Shown here: positions 42,097 through 50,152 of the stretch, one piece after another
Layout of the letters: every line of letters begins with the position of its first letter
Numbering within the stretch: the stretch's first letter is position 1
Assembly (NCBI GenBank): GCA_030619885.1
Contig: JAUXAN010000014.1
Span: 1 to 51,806, forward strand
Source: a bacterium
GTDB lineage: Bacteria > Hydrothermota > DG-26 > JAUXAN01
Length of the DNA: 51,806 nt
Direction: 5' to 3'
Made by a program: the position numbers and the translations under genes
Notes under the pieces: generated by a model
Databases searched by the model: none
What the model was told of the DNA's origin: nothing
The model's input: the letters and a program-made list of their open reading frames with translations, nothing else

Positions 42097-42118
42097 AAAA
42101 TGAGAAAGGAGGCGCATA

Positions 42119-42478
42119 TTGGAAGCTTTAGGTCTTCACATTCTTTTAGAACTCTTCGGGTGTGATGCCAGGGCTTTAAATGATAAGAAAGCTCTTGAAA
42201 AAATATTTGTACATACAGCAAAAGAGTCGAATGCAGTGGTTTTGGAGACCGCCTTTCATAAATTTAATCCACATGGTATCAGCGGTGTGGTAATCATCGC
42301 AGAGTCACATTTTGCAGTTCATACATGGCCAGAATACGGGTATGCCGCCGTTGATATTTTTTCATGTGGCGAGAAGATGCATTATGAGAAGGCGGTTGAT
42401 TTGATTAAAAAGGCATTCTCGCCAACTCATATGACGATGCTTGCATTGAAAAGAGGCGTGTTATTCAAAGAAGTTTAG
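42119..42478 (+). CDS. speD: S-adenosylmethionine decarboxylase proenzyme
   Basis: A 119-residue prokaryotic AdoMetDC. It self-cleaves at Ser63 in the motif AESHFAVHTWPEYGYAA to form the pyruvoyl cofactor; the general-acid Cys is in DIFSCGEKM (near 82). It makes decarboxylated SAM, the aminopropyl donor for both aminopropyltransferases encoded next. The start is TTG, chosen because AAAGGAGG lies 6 nt before it. It begins a tightly packed gene set speD-speE1-pdaD-speE2. Confidence 0.95.
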   Translation: MEALGLHILLELFGCDARALNDKKALEKIFVHTAKESNAVVLETAFHKFNPHGISGVVIIAESHFAVHTWPEYGYAAVDIFSCGEKMHYEKAVDLIKKAFSPTHMTMLALKRGVLFKEV

Positions 42479-42484
42479 GAGAAA

Positions 42485-43405
42485 ATGAGTTCTGAAAGAC
42501 AGCCTCATAAGTGGATTTCAGAACCATTCACTCCCCATCTTCGTACTCTTTATGCTGTTAAAGAGATTGTAAAGAGCATACGCACCAAATATCAGAAAGT
42601 TGAGATAGTAAATACTTATCTCTATGGCAAGTGTCTGTTTTTAGATGATAAAATTCAATCTTCTGAATTAGATGAGTTCATCTATCATGAATCCTTGACA
42701 CATCCACCGATGTTCACACATCCACATCCGCGCAGTGTATTGATAGTCGGTGGTGGTGAAGGTGCTACTCTAAGAGAGGTCCTCAAACACAATTTGGTAG
42801 ATAAGGTTGATATGGTTGATATAGATGAAGAGTTGGTAAAAATCTGTGAGGAATATCTGCCCGACTTCTCTAAAGGTGCATTCAACGACCCACGTGTTTT
42901 ATTGAAATTTGAAGACGCAAGAAAATTTTTAGAAAAGAACAGAGGTAGATATGATTGTATCATAATAGACTTGCCCGAACCTTTGAAGGGGGGACCCTGT
43001 TACCTACTCTATACCAAAGAATTTTATTCTCTCGTATATTCGAACTTGGCTGATGACGGAACAGTCTCTGTCCAGTCGGGAACTACACATCTAAATTTGA
43101 CGGATCTTATTGCCAGTGTCTCGAAAACCCTTTCTTTAATCTTTCCAATCGTCAGAGTCTATCAATCGTTCATATCCTCGTTCCAGCAACCATGGGGATT
43201 CTGCATAGGCTCAAAAAAAGTTGACCCTCTTAACCTCTCTCCACCAGAGATCGAACATAAAATTGAAGAGAGAAATGTTGGGAAGTTGAAGTTTTATAGC
43301 GGAAGGTGCCACCAGGGGCTCTTTTCCCTGCCTGTATATCTAAAAGAGGCATTGAAAAAAGGAAGAGTAATCGAAGACAAGCAACCTTTGTACTGGGAAA
43401 TATGA
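42485..43405 (+). CDS. Aminopropyltransferase, thermospermine-synthase-like
   Basis: A 306-residue spermidine-synthase-family enzyme. The SAM-binding loop is GGGEGATLREVLKH (near residue 88), with acidic MVDIDEELV. It has DLPEPLKGGPCYLLYTKEF (near 160) instead of the usual DSTDPxGP. A D-x-GGPCYxLYT motif is, as I recall, characteristic of thermospermine synthases (ACL5 type) and of long-chain polyamine synthases of thermophiles. It probably adds an aminopropyl group to spermidine or agmatine derivatives. It lies 6 nt after speD and shares ATGA with pdaD. Substrate needs assay. Confidence 0.85.
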   Translation: MSSERQPHKWISEPFTPHLRTLYAVKEIVKSIRTKYQKVEIVNTYLYGKCLFLDDKIQSSELDEFIYHESLTHPPMFTHPHPRSVLIVGGGEGATLREVLKHNLVDKVDMVDIDEELVKICEEYLPDFSKGAFNDPRVLLKFEDARKFLEKNRGRYDCIIIDLPEPLKGGPCYLLYTKEFYSLVYSNLADDGTVSVQSGTTHLNLTDLIASVSKTLSLIFPIVRVYQSFISSFQQPWGFCIGSKKVDPLNLSPPEIEHKIEERNVGKLKFYSGRCHQGLFSLPVYLKEALKKGRVIEDKQPLYWEI

Positions 43406-43854
43406 CCCCAAATAAAGCTTTTCTATGTTATAGTGCAGCAGAAGGCGCCACCGAATTAAACGCCTTCGATAACGCCCTTCTATCCGCAGGGGTTGGAAAT
43501 TTCAATTTTTTAAAATTGTCGAGTATCCTGCCTCCTAAAACCATCGTTGTTGACAAAATTGACCTGCCAGATGGTTCTATTGTCCCGGCAGTTTATACTT
43601 CTATAGTAGGCAAAAGTCCAAAAGAGGTAATCTCCTCTTCAATATCGATTGCGATTCCAAACGCAGATAAAGCTGGCGTAATTATGGAATATTCTGGAAA
43701 ATGTTCACAGAAACTTGCAGAAAAGAAGACCGAAGAAATGATCAAAGAGGCGATGAAGGCAAGAAAGATTAAAACATACAAGATAAAGACTATCTCGATT
43801 GAACACACTGTTAAGAAGATAGGATGCACCTTTGCATGTGTTCTACTGATCTGA
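43402..43854 (+). CDS. pdaD: Pyruvoyl-dependent arginine decarboxylase
   Basis: A 150-residue proenzyme of the PvlArgDC family, which turns arginine to agmatine. Self-cleavage is expected between Ser40 and Ser41 in FLKLSSILPP to give the pyruvoyl group. Other family segments are SAAEGATELNAFDNALLSAG and GVIMEYSG. The start at 43402 gives the normal length; a longer open frame reaching 43306 would run far into speE1. It overlaps speE1 (ATGA) and speE2 (TGATG), so the four genes are translationally coupled. It supports the agmatine route to polyamines. Confidence 0.93.
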   Translation: MTPNKAFLCYSAAEGATELNAFDNALLSAGVGNFNFLKLSSILPPKTIVVDKIDLPDGSIVPAVYTSIVGKSPKEVISSSISIAIPNADKAGVIMEYSGKCSQKLAEKKTEEMIKEAMKARKIKTYKIKTISIEHTVKKIGCTFACVLLI

Positions 43855-44678
43855 TGGAAAATTGGTTTACTGAACTTCATACAAAAGATACAGGTATAAG
43901 TATAAAGGTAGCGAAGCCGATATACACTAAATTCTCCAAGTATCAGAGGATAGATATATTCCAGAATAAAACTTTGGGAAGGATTCTGACTCTGGATGGT
44001 CTGATTCAATTGACTGAATCGGATGAGTTCATCTACCACGAGATGCTCGTTCATCCATCCCTGGTAGTCCACCCTACATGTGAAGAGGTTTTGGTAGTTG
44101 GTGGAGGAGACGGCGGGACAGCAAGAGAAGCATTGAAACACAATCAGTGTAGAATTGACCTCGTTGAGATCGATGAGGCAGTGATAAAGGCTTGCATAAA
44201 ATTCTTCCCCACTTTAAGTCTCTCTCTATCAGATGAGAGAGTCAAATTATTCACTGAAGATGGGACAAAATTTACAAAGAAGAAAAAATCGAAATATGAT
44301 GTAATCATCGTGGATTCTACAGACCCAATAGGATTTGCCAAGGAACTGTTCAGAGCTCAATTCTACAAATCTTGCTACAGTGCGTTGAAAGAGAATGGAA
44401 TATTGGTTGCCCAGTCAGAATCACCGATACTACATAGGGGAATTATGAAGGGTATGTATAAAAATCTCTCTGCTATCTTTCCAACAGTACAGTTTTATCT
44501 CGTTCCTATTCCTACCTATCCTTCTGGACTCTGGAGTTTCGTTTTCTGTTCAAAAAAATATCAACCATTGGAATTTGCGAGAGAAGTCAATTTTACAACC
44601 AAATATTACAATTTAGAGATACATAAGGCGAGTTTTGCTCTACCCAATTTTGTAAAAGACATTTTCAATTCGGACTGA
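43854..44678 (+). CDS. speE: Spermidine synthase-type aminopropyltransferase
   Basis: A 274-residue canonical member: GGGDGGTAREALKH (SAM loop, near 83), VEIDEAVIKAC, the catalytic DSTDPIGFAKELF (near 155) and the C-terminal PSGLWSFVFCSK. It transfers an aminopropyl group from decarboxylated SAM to putrescine or, given pdaD next door, agmatine to give N1-aminopropylagmatine, as known in Thermus and Thermococcus. The start at 43854 overlaps the pdaD stop by one base (TGATG); an upstream in-frame ATG at 43824 would overlap pdaD by 31 nt and is less likely. Confidence 0.93.
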   Translation: MENWFTELHTKDTGISIKVAKPIYTKFSKYQRIDIFQNKTLGRILTLDGLIQLTESDEFIYHEMLVHPSLVVHPTCEEVLVVGGGDGGTAREALKHNQCRIDLVEIDEAVIKACIKFFPTLSLSLSDERVKLFTEDGTKFTKKKKSKYDVIIVDSTDPIGFAKELFRAQFYKSCYSALKENGILVAQSESPILHRGIMKGMYKNLSAIFPTVQFYLVPIPTYPSGLWSFVFCSKKYQPLEFAREVNFTTKYYNLEIHKASFALPNFVKDIFNSD

Positions 44679-44702
44679 AGATAACAATAAGAATTGGGGT
44701 CA

Positions 44703-44734
44703 ACCCCGTTAGATATGAAATTATCTAACGGGGT
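44703..44734. repeat. Perfect 13-bp-stem palindrome between convergent operons
   Basis: ACCCCGTTAGATA (44703-44715) and TATCTAACGGGGT (44722-44734) around TGAAAT. It shares the TCTAACGGGGT arm and the following AACGC with 1738-1757. It lies midway between the convergent polyamine and lol-mcs operons and might block both transcripts, but it lacks a T-run. Best seen as a mobile palindromic repeat. Confidence 0.7.
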
Positions 44735-44810
44735 CAACGCTTCAAAAGTGTAAAAAGTTCTTAACGGGTATGAAAAAATGGACAAAATTGAAAGGTTGAT
44801 CCTAACTGGC

Positions 44811-46445
44811 TTATTTTTTCTTGATAGGTTTTGCCAATATCATCCATCTGTTGGGTGTCATTAAACCGTGTTTTTTGTAGTACTCGGGATTTTTTGATAT
44901 GTCTGAAACCTTCTTTCTGGAGAGTTTTGGCGGTGAATCTACAACTATCACACTCCCTTTTTCAAATGAGAAACCAGCAGGTTTTTTTCCATCAACCTGG
45001 ACTGTTCCTCCTATCCATATCTGCCTATTATGTTTCATAGCCTCATCGAGTTTTTTTACACTCGATGGGTCTTCTGTTGAGATATTGAAAAACTTACCCT
45101 CACTCTCCACAACATACTTGGAAATTTTCCTAGTTTCATATTTAACACCAACCTTTTCTGCTGCAGATTTGATGCCATCCACTATTAAGGTTCCAAGGTT
45201 ATTCTTCTTTTCGCTCTTCTTTGCCGTAGCAACCATACTTTCCATCTCATCAGAACTGGTCTTTATTGTCTTTATCTCCGGTTTTCGTGCCACCGATGCT
45301 ACTCCCTTTTCCCAATCTTCATCTTCGAGTTCCTCTGCAAATGTAGATTCAACTTCGTAGATTTCCTTTCCCTCTTCCAAAATTTCTTTTCTCTCACCCG
45401 ATTCCGCTATTATCGTATGTTTATATGTCAAATAATTGAACGATGCATTCGTCTGTTTTGAGATCTCTTTAAATATCTTTCCCCCTCTCCCGTCCAGACC
45501 GCTACATCCTATAGAATTGATTGAGATACTAGACTCCCTTGCTTTTAAAATAGCCTCTTTGTATGTAAATTCTTCTCCGTAGTCCATGTGTGGTGGAGCA
45601 TCTGCTATGAGAAATAGACTTTTGCTCGTTTTGCGGTCTTCGTCCCAGTTCATATCACAGAGTGCAACTTTTAATGCCTCGTTCAATGATTCCTCATAAT
45701 CTCCTCCACCGCTTGCTGTGATTAAACTGAGATTGGTAAGTACCTCATTCAGATTCCTCGTTAATTTATATTTTCTCGTCACATAAGCATCACCCCTGTC
45801 TCTATAAGTCACAATACCAAATCTAACATCTGGTTTTGGATTGCCGTAAGATATATCCTTTGCTATCTCTTCTATCTTCTCCTTTACAGTCTCTATCTCA
45901 TCAGCCATACTTCCCGTTGAATCCAACAGAAATAGCACATCCATTCTTGGTCCAGAAACAATTTGAGCAGGTAGTTCTCCCGAAACCTTCCTGATTATAC
46001 GGAGCGCAGTCTCATCTACCATATCGAAAATGTAATGTTTTGAAGAACACTGGGATTTCTCTGCCGCTATAACCTTTCCTGTCTCTACATCGAGCAACCT
46101 TGCGTCCAGTCTGAATTTCGTCTCTATCACCGTCAATGAGCCGATTACTATTCTATCGGCATTTATCAACCTACCAACTTTTATTGCATTGGTCTCATCG
46201 GTGAAATCAGAGATGGAGAGTTTCTGTTCTTTTAAAATTTTCTCCAATTTCTCCCTCTCTACAACGGTAATCTCCTCTGATTGAGAGAGGTCTGTAATGA
46301 ACATCTCACATATTGCTTCACTCAGATAGTCAAACTCTGTAATATTCGCATTTATCTTGAAATAGAAAACAGCAACTACAGGTTTCTCTGTCGCATACAG
46401 AGAAAATGAAATTAAAAAAAGGAAAAACACGATCAATCTATTCAC
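44811..46445 (-). CDS. Exported CsgG-like plus von Willebrand A domain protein
   Basis: A 544-residue exported protein. A signal peptide (1-18, ending near LYA) is followed by a CsgG/TolB-like region (about 20-150: VAVFYFKINAN, FITDLSQSEEITVVERE, INADRIVIGSLT) typical of outer-membrane lipoprotein-related assembly proteins. Then comes a VWA domain with the MIDAS motif DSTGSM (near 175) and a conserved TASGGGDYEES (near 238), which would bind a divalent cation and a protein partner. The C-terminal 200 residues are unassigned. It is the last gene after mcsB, 13 nt downstream, so it is probably co-transcribed with lolCD-mcsAB. Function is unknown. Confidence 0.75.
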   Translation of the reverse strand: MNRLIVFFLFLISFSLYATEKPVVAVFYFKINANITEFDYLSEAICEMFITDLSQSEEITVVEREKLEKILKEQKLSISDFTDETNAIKVGRLINADRIVIGSLTVIETKFRLDARLLDVETGKVIAAEKSQCSSKHYIFDMVDETALRIIRKVSGELPAQIVSGPRMDVLFLLDSTGSMADEIETVKEKIEEIAKDISYGNPKPDVRFGIVTYRDRGDAYVTRKYKLTRNLNEVLTNLSLITASGGGDYEESLNEALKVALCDMNWDEDRKTSKSLFLIADAPPHMDYGEEFTYKEAILKARESSISINSIGCSGLDGRGGKIFKEISKQTNASFNYLTYKHTIIAESGERKEILEEGKEIYEVESTFAEELEDEDWEKGVASVARKPEIKTIKTSSDEMESMVATAKKSEKKNNLGTLIVDGIKSAAEKVGVKYETRKISKYVVESEGKFFNISTEDPSSVKKLDEAMKHNRQIWIGGTVQVDGKKPAGFSFEKGSVIVVDSPPKLSRKKVSDISKNPEYYKKHGLMTPNRWMILAKPIKKK

Positions 46446-46458
46446 CTTTCCTCCTTAC

Positions 46459-47505
46459 CTAAATTATTCTTTCTCTTATGTAGTTTGCACGGATGACATC
46501 GCGTTCTTCAGTATCCATTTTCTTTCCAAATATCTTCTGGAGGTGAGCTGGCTGGCTGATGATGAGTACATCATTTAAGGTCTTCATAGATATATTTTTT
46601 ATCATACCAAGCCCAACCCCAAGTCTTACTGCCGATGTTAGGTTTATCACCTCATCAGAAGAGAGTATTCTTGCATTCTTCAGCAACCCGTAAGCCCTGA
46701 ATATCTTATCTTCTACCTGTGGGCTCGCATCATTTAAAAGAGTATTACGGGCATTTCTTTCGTACTCGATTAGTCCCCTCACCACTTTGTCAAGCCCTTT
46801 GATAATATCTTCTTCTTTCTTTCCCAGGGTAGTCTGATTTGAAACCTGAAAAAAATTACCTTTTACCTCTGTTCCTTCACCATACAACCCTCTTACCGAA
46901 AGTCCTATCTGTGTTACCCCTCTCAAAACTTTTTCTATCTCCTTAGTGAGAACAAGACCCGGAAGATGCAGTAGAACCGATGCCCGAAGTCCTGTCCCGA
47001 CATTAGTAGGACAGGCAGTAAGATAACCCCACTCATTTGAAAATGCATAATCGAGATTTCTCCCCAATTCATCATCAATCTTATCAAGAAATGTATAGAC
47101 AGTAAAAAGATCGAGTCCAGATGCAAAAGTTTGAAGTCTGATGTGGTCTTCTTCATTTATCATAATTATCGATTTCTCATCCTCGCTGATCATCAATCCT
47201 CTGTCTTTATTATCACCAACCATTTCATAACTCACCAGATGTCTTTCGAGTAGAAATTTCTTGTCGAGTTGAGAAATACTTCTCATTTCTATAAATGCAC
47301 TTCCTTTCAACAGTTCCGAATCTGATGCAGCTTTCCGCACAACATCCAATATCGCTTTCAAATCTGATACTTTGGCCCTCTGCACGAAAGGATACTGGAT
47401 AAGATTTCTCGCGTATCTCACCCTGCTCGAGAGAACTATTTCAGGATAGGGTCCTGTTGCATCAAGCCAGATCGATGGTTTATCGAGCATCTTATCAAAA
47501 ATCAT
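46459..47505 (-). CDS. mcsB: Protein-arginine kinase McsB
   Basis: A 348-residue phosphagen-kinase-fold enzyme that phosphorylates arginine in proteins. Motifs are SSRVRYARNLIQYPF (near 28), EEDHIRLQ (near 118) and CPTNVGTGLRASVLLHLPG (near 165, with the active-site Cys). In Bacillus, arginine phosphorylation marks proteins for ClpCP. It overlaps mcsA by ATGA. CtsR and ClpC, the usual partners, are not in this operon, and the pair sits behind lolCD instead. Confidence 0.93.
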   Translation of the reverse strand: MIFDKMLDKPSIWLDATGPYPEIVLSSRVRYARNLIQYPFVQRAKVSDLKAILDVVRKAASDSELLKGSAFIEMRSISQLDKKFLLERHLVSYEMVGDNKDRGLMISEDEKSIIMINEEDHIRLQTFASGLDLFTVYTFLDKIDDELGRNLDYAFSNEWGYLTACPTNVGTGLRASVLLHLPGLVLTKEIEKVLRGVTQIGLSVRGLYGEGTEVKGNFFQVSNQTTLGKKEEDIIKGLDKVVRGLIEYERNARNTLLNDASPQVEDKIFRAYGLLKNARILSSDEVINLTSAVRLGVGLGMIKNISMKTLNDVLIISQPAHLQKIFGKKMDTEERDVIRANYIRERII

Positions 47506-48014
47506 CCTTTTGATCCCTTCTTCTTCATCTTGATGACAAATTCGTACGCTTTCATTCTATCTCTGATTTTGGCTGCATCTTCGAATTCTTCTGATGCAAC
47601 TGCTTTTTTCAACTCGTTGTCCAATTTTTTTAACTCACTTTTTATACGGAGAACATCCTCATCTTTGGTTATCATCTTCCCTATATGTTTAGTACTTCCG
47701 TGTATCTTGCGAAAAAGAAGAATGAGTTCATCCATGAACGTTTCGTAACACTTCGTACAGCCGAGTTTACCATTCTTTCTAAAGGAAGCAAAGGAGAGCC
47801 CACAACAAGGACATCTGATATTCGAATCTTTCTTCCCGTCCTTTTCCAGAGTACCTGCCATTCCAGCGATGAGATCGATAATTGAGAATTTTGTCTTCTC
47901 AACGCCCTTCTTCCTCGCACATTCTTCGCATAGATGATACTCCTTTACATTTCCATCCACTATTTCTGTATAGGTTACAGATGCCTCTACTTTGCCACAG
48001 ATTTCACAAAGCAT
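47502..48014 (-). CDS. mcsA: McsA-type activator of McsB
   Basis: A 170-residue protein with two treble-clef-like zinc modules: CEICGK and CEECARKKG at the N-terminus, CPCCG and CTKC near 70-90. A UVR motif near the C-terminus (AVASEEFEDAAKIRDRM) follows a helix. McsA activates the arginine kinase McsB. The start follows the lolD stop by 2 nt, with AAGGAG in the lolD tail, and the end overlaps mcsB. Confidence 0.9.
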   Translation of the reverse strand: MLCEICGKVEASVTYTEIVDGNVKEYHLCEECARKKGVEKTKFSIIDLIAGMAGTLEKDGKKDSNIRCPCCGLSFASFRKNGKLGCTKCYETFMDELILLFRKIHGSTKHIGKMITKDEDVLRIKSELKKLDNELKKAVASEEFEDAAKIRDRMKAYEFVIKMKKKGSKG

Positions 48015-48016
48015 CG

Positions 48017-48703
48017 TTAACTCCTTATTTCCAAAACCCTCCCATCTACGAGACAGAACTTTCTATCTGCCGTAGATGCTAAATCTTCATTATGTGTCAT
48101 AACTAAAAAAGTTACCTGTTTTTCTTTATTAAGTTTGAACATAAAATTGCGCAGAATATCAGAATTTTTTCTGTCTAAATTTCCCGATGGTTCATCTGCG
48201 AGCACTATCTCTGGTTCATTCATAAGTGCCCGTGCAACGGCAACCCTCTGTCGTTCGCCTCCTGATAATTCAGCAGGCCTATGTTCTGCTCTCTCTTCGA
48301 GACCAACTTCACACAGAAGGTCTTTTCCCCTCTTTACACATTCAGAATCCAACCTCCCCCCTATTCTCGCAGGCAGAACTACATTCTCCAGTGCAGTGAA
48401 TTCAGGTAAGAGATGATGAAATTGAAATACAAATCCAATGGCGTTGTTTCTGATTCGAGAAAGTGTTGTGTCAGAATTGGCGTACAGGTCAACGGAATTG
48501 AGATACACCTTACCTCTGGTAGGTCTGTCGAGGGTACCAAGGATATGGAGCAGTGTGCTCTTTCCAGAACCAGAAGGTCCGATAACCGACACGAACTCGC
48601 CCTTTTTAATCTCCAAATTCACACCTTTAAGTACCTCGAGCTCTTCCGCAGTTGTTCTATAGGTCTTGTGAAGATTCTCGGTTTTCAATATATAGTTATT
48701 CAT
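48017..48703 (-). CDS. lolD: Lipoprotein-release ABC transporter ATPase LolD
   Basis: A 228-residue ABC ATPase: Walker A GPSGSGKST near 42, signature LSGGERQRVAVARAL near 143, Walker B EIVLADEPSGNLD near 163, H-loop VMTHNEDLA near 200. The close homology to MacB/LolD ATPases and the adjacent permease support a LolCDE-like role: taking lipoproteins out of the inner membrane for transfer to the outer membrane. It overlaps the permease gene by 8 nt. Confidence 0.92.
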   Translation of the reverse strand: MNNYILKTENLHKTYRTTAEELEVLKGVNLEIKKGEFVSVIGPSGSGKSTLLHILGTLDRPTRGKVYLNSVDLYANSDTTLSRIRNNAIGFVFQFHHLLPEFTALENVVLPARIGGRLDSECVKRGKDLLCEVGLEERAEHRPAELSGGERQRVAVARALMNEPEIVLADEPSGNLDRKNSDILRNFMFKLNKEKQVTFLVMTHNEDLASTADRKFCLVDGRVLEIRS

Positions 48704-49919
48704 ATCTTATCGCCTCCACAGGCATCAGTTTACTCGCTTTGTAAGATGGGTAAATCGTTGCAATAAAACTTATCAAAACCGCTGCTAAAGATATTAGGAT
48801 ACAATCATTCAATTTGATTTTGCACGGAAGTTTGCTTATAAAGTAAATCTCTCCAGGTAGAGAGATGAACTCGTATTTCTGTAATAAAAGAGATATACCC
48901 ACTCCAACAAGAATTCCAATGACCGTTCCAACTATACCTACAGAAAACCCCTCAATAATAAATATCTTTCTTATAGATTTTGGAGTAGCGCCCATAGATT
49001 TGAGTATCCCAATCTCCTTCGTCTTTCTCATCACAATCATTATCAGAGACGATGATATTCCGAATGCGGCAACGATAATTATCAAGGTGAGTATAACGAA
49101 CATGGTCTTTTTTTCAAGACTCAGTGCTGAAAGAAGATTTCTGTTCAATTCCATCCATGTATTGGCTCTGAAAGGATACCCGAGTTTTTTAGTGATATGC
49201 CTTGCTACACTGCCAGCGCTATACATATCGAAGAGTTTGACTTCTATTCCGGTGACCGCCTCAGGAAGTTCAAAAAAATCCTGCGCATCCTCAAGTGAGA
49301 TGTATGCGAGGGAATTATTGTATTCAAAGAATCCTGAATCAAAAAGACCTGTTATGAAGAACCTTTGCATCTTCGGTATAAACCCAAATGGTGATGATTT
49401 GCCGCCGTATGGACTTGCTACTGTAACCACATCGCCTATATGGGCACGGAGTATGTCTGCCAAACCAACCCCAAGGATTATTCCCGGATGGGTATGTCCT
49501 TCAAAGTTAAGGTTTCCTGAAATCATATTCTTTTTAATATCTGTTACCTCTGTTTCGTATTTTTTATTTATTCCTCTGATGACTATCCCGTCCGCATAGT
49601 TTTCGTGAGAGACCATCGCTTTCGCATAGATAAATGGCGATGCGCCATTAATACCTTCTACTTCATTTATCTGAGTAACTATCTTATCGTATTCATTTAT
49701 GGGTTCATTGTGGTATTTAAGAACGACTATATGCGCATTCGTCCCAAGTATTCGATCTCTCAACTCTATATGGGCCCCATTCATAACCGCTAATACGACT
49801 ATCAAGGCAGCGACACCGACCGCGACGCCGAGAACGGAGATCACAGCAACTGCCGAAATGAAAGGGCTTCCCTTTTTTCCTCGGAGATACCTGCCAGCAA
49901 TATAAGCTTCGTATGACAT
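48696..49919 (-). CDS. lolC: Lipoprotein-release permease LolC/LolE
   Basis: A 407-residue permease with an N-terminal membrane helix (about 20-45, preceded by SYEAYIAGRYLRGKKGSPFIS), a periplasmic MacB-type domain (about 50-265) and three C-terminal helices ending near PSYKASKLMPVEAIRYE, the classic LolC/E finish. A single permease gene rather than LolC plus LolE suggests a homodimer. It indicates a diderm with outer-membrane lipoproteins. The leaderless promoter (49926-49954) fixes the start at 49919. Confidence 0.92.
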   Translation of the reverse strand: MSYEAYIAGRYLRGKKGSPFISAVAVISVLGVAVGVAALIVVLAVMNGAHIELRDRILGTNAHIVVLKYHNEPINEYDKIVTQINEVEGINGASPFIYAKAMVSHENYADGIVIRGINKKYETEVTDIKKNMISGNLNFEGHTHPGIILGVGLADILRAHIGDVVTVASPYGGKSSPFGFIPKMQRFFITGLFDSGFFEYNNSLAYISLEDAQDFFELPEAVTGIEVKLFDMYSAGSVARHITKKLGYPFRANTWMELNRNLLSALSLEKKTMFVILTLIIIVAAFGISSSLIMIVMRKTKEIGILKSMGATPKSIRKIFIIEGFSVGIVGTVIGILVGVGISLLLQKYEFISLPGEIYFISKLPCKIKLNDCILISLAAVLISFIATIYPSYKASKLMPVEAIRYE

Positions 49920-49925
49920 ATATTT

Positions 49926-49954
49926 ATAATACTATCAAATCCCAAATATGTCAA
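49926..49954 (-). promoter_or_regulatory. lolC operon promoter, leaderless type
   Basis: Minus strand TTGACA (49949-49954), 17-nt spacer, TATTAT (49926-49931), then 6 nt to ATG at 49919. A GTGGTTTC plus T-run repeat stands directly upstream of the -35 box. Confidence 0.7.
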
Positions 49955-50152
49955 GAAAAAAGAAACCACGAATCTCACGAATTACACGAATACAATTCAG
50001 ACACTGATTACCACAGATATTGACTGATCGGATATCTTTCTTTTTATCTCTGGCAACTGCAAAGGATTGCAGATTTAAGAGGACTTTTGGGGACGGTTCT
50101 CGAAAGTCATTGAACCCCAGCAACTTGGACAAAATTTTAAATAGGAAAATTC
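49955..50152. other. Intergenic repeats
   Basis: Contains CACGAATCTCACGAATTACA followed by CGAATAC, and GGGGACGGTTCTCGAAAGTC followed by ATTGAACC (about 50091-50117). The latter recurs as TTCTCGAAAGTCATTGAATC near 51746 and, inverted, near 11409. No gene. Confidence 0.5.

Noticed and set aside
44703-44734. Intrinsic terminator
   Set aside because: The stem is strong, but neither side has a T-run, and the same sequence recurs elsewhere as a repeat.
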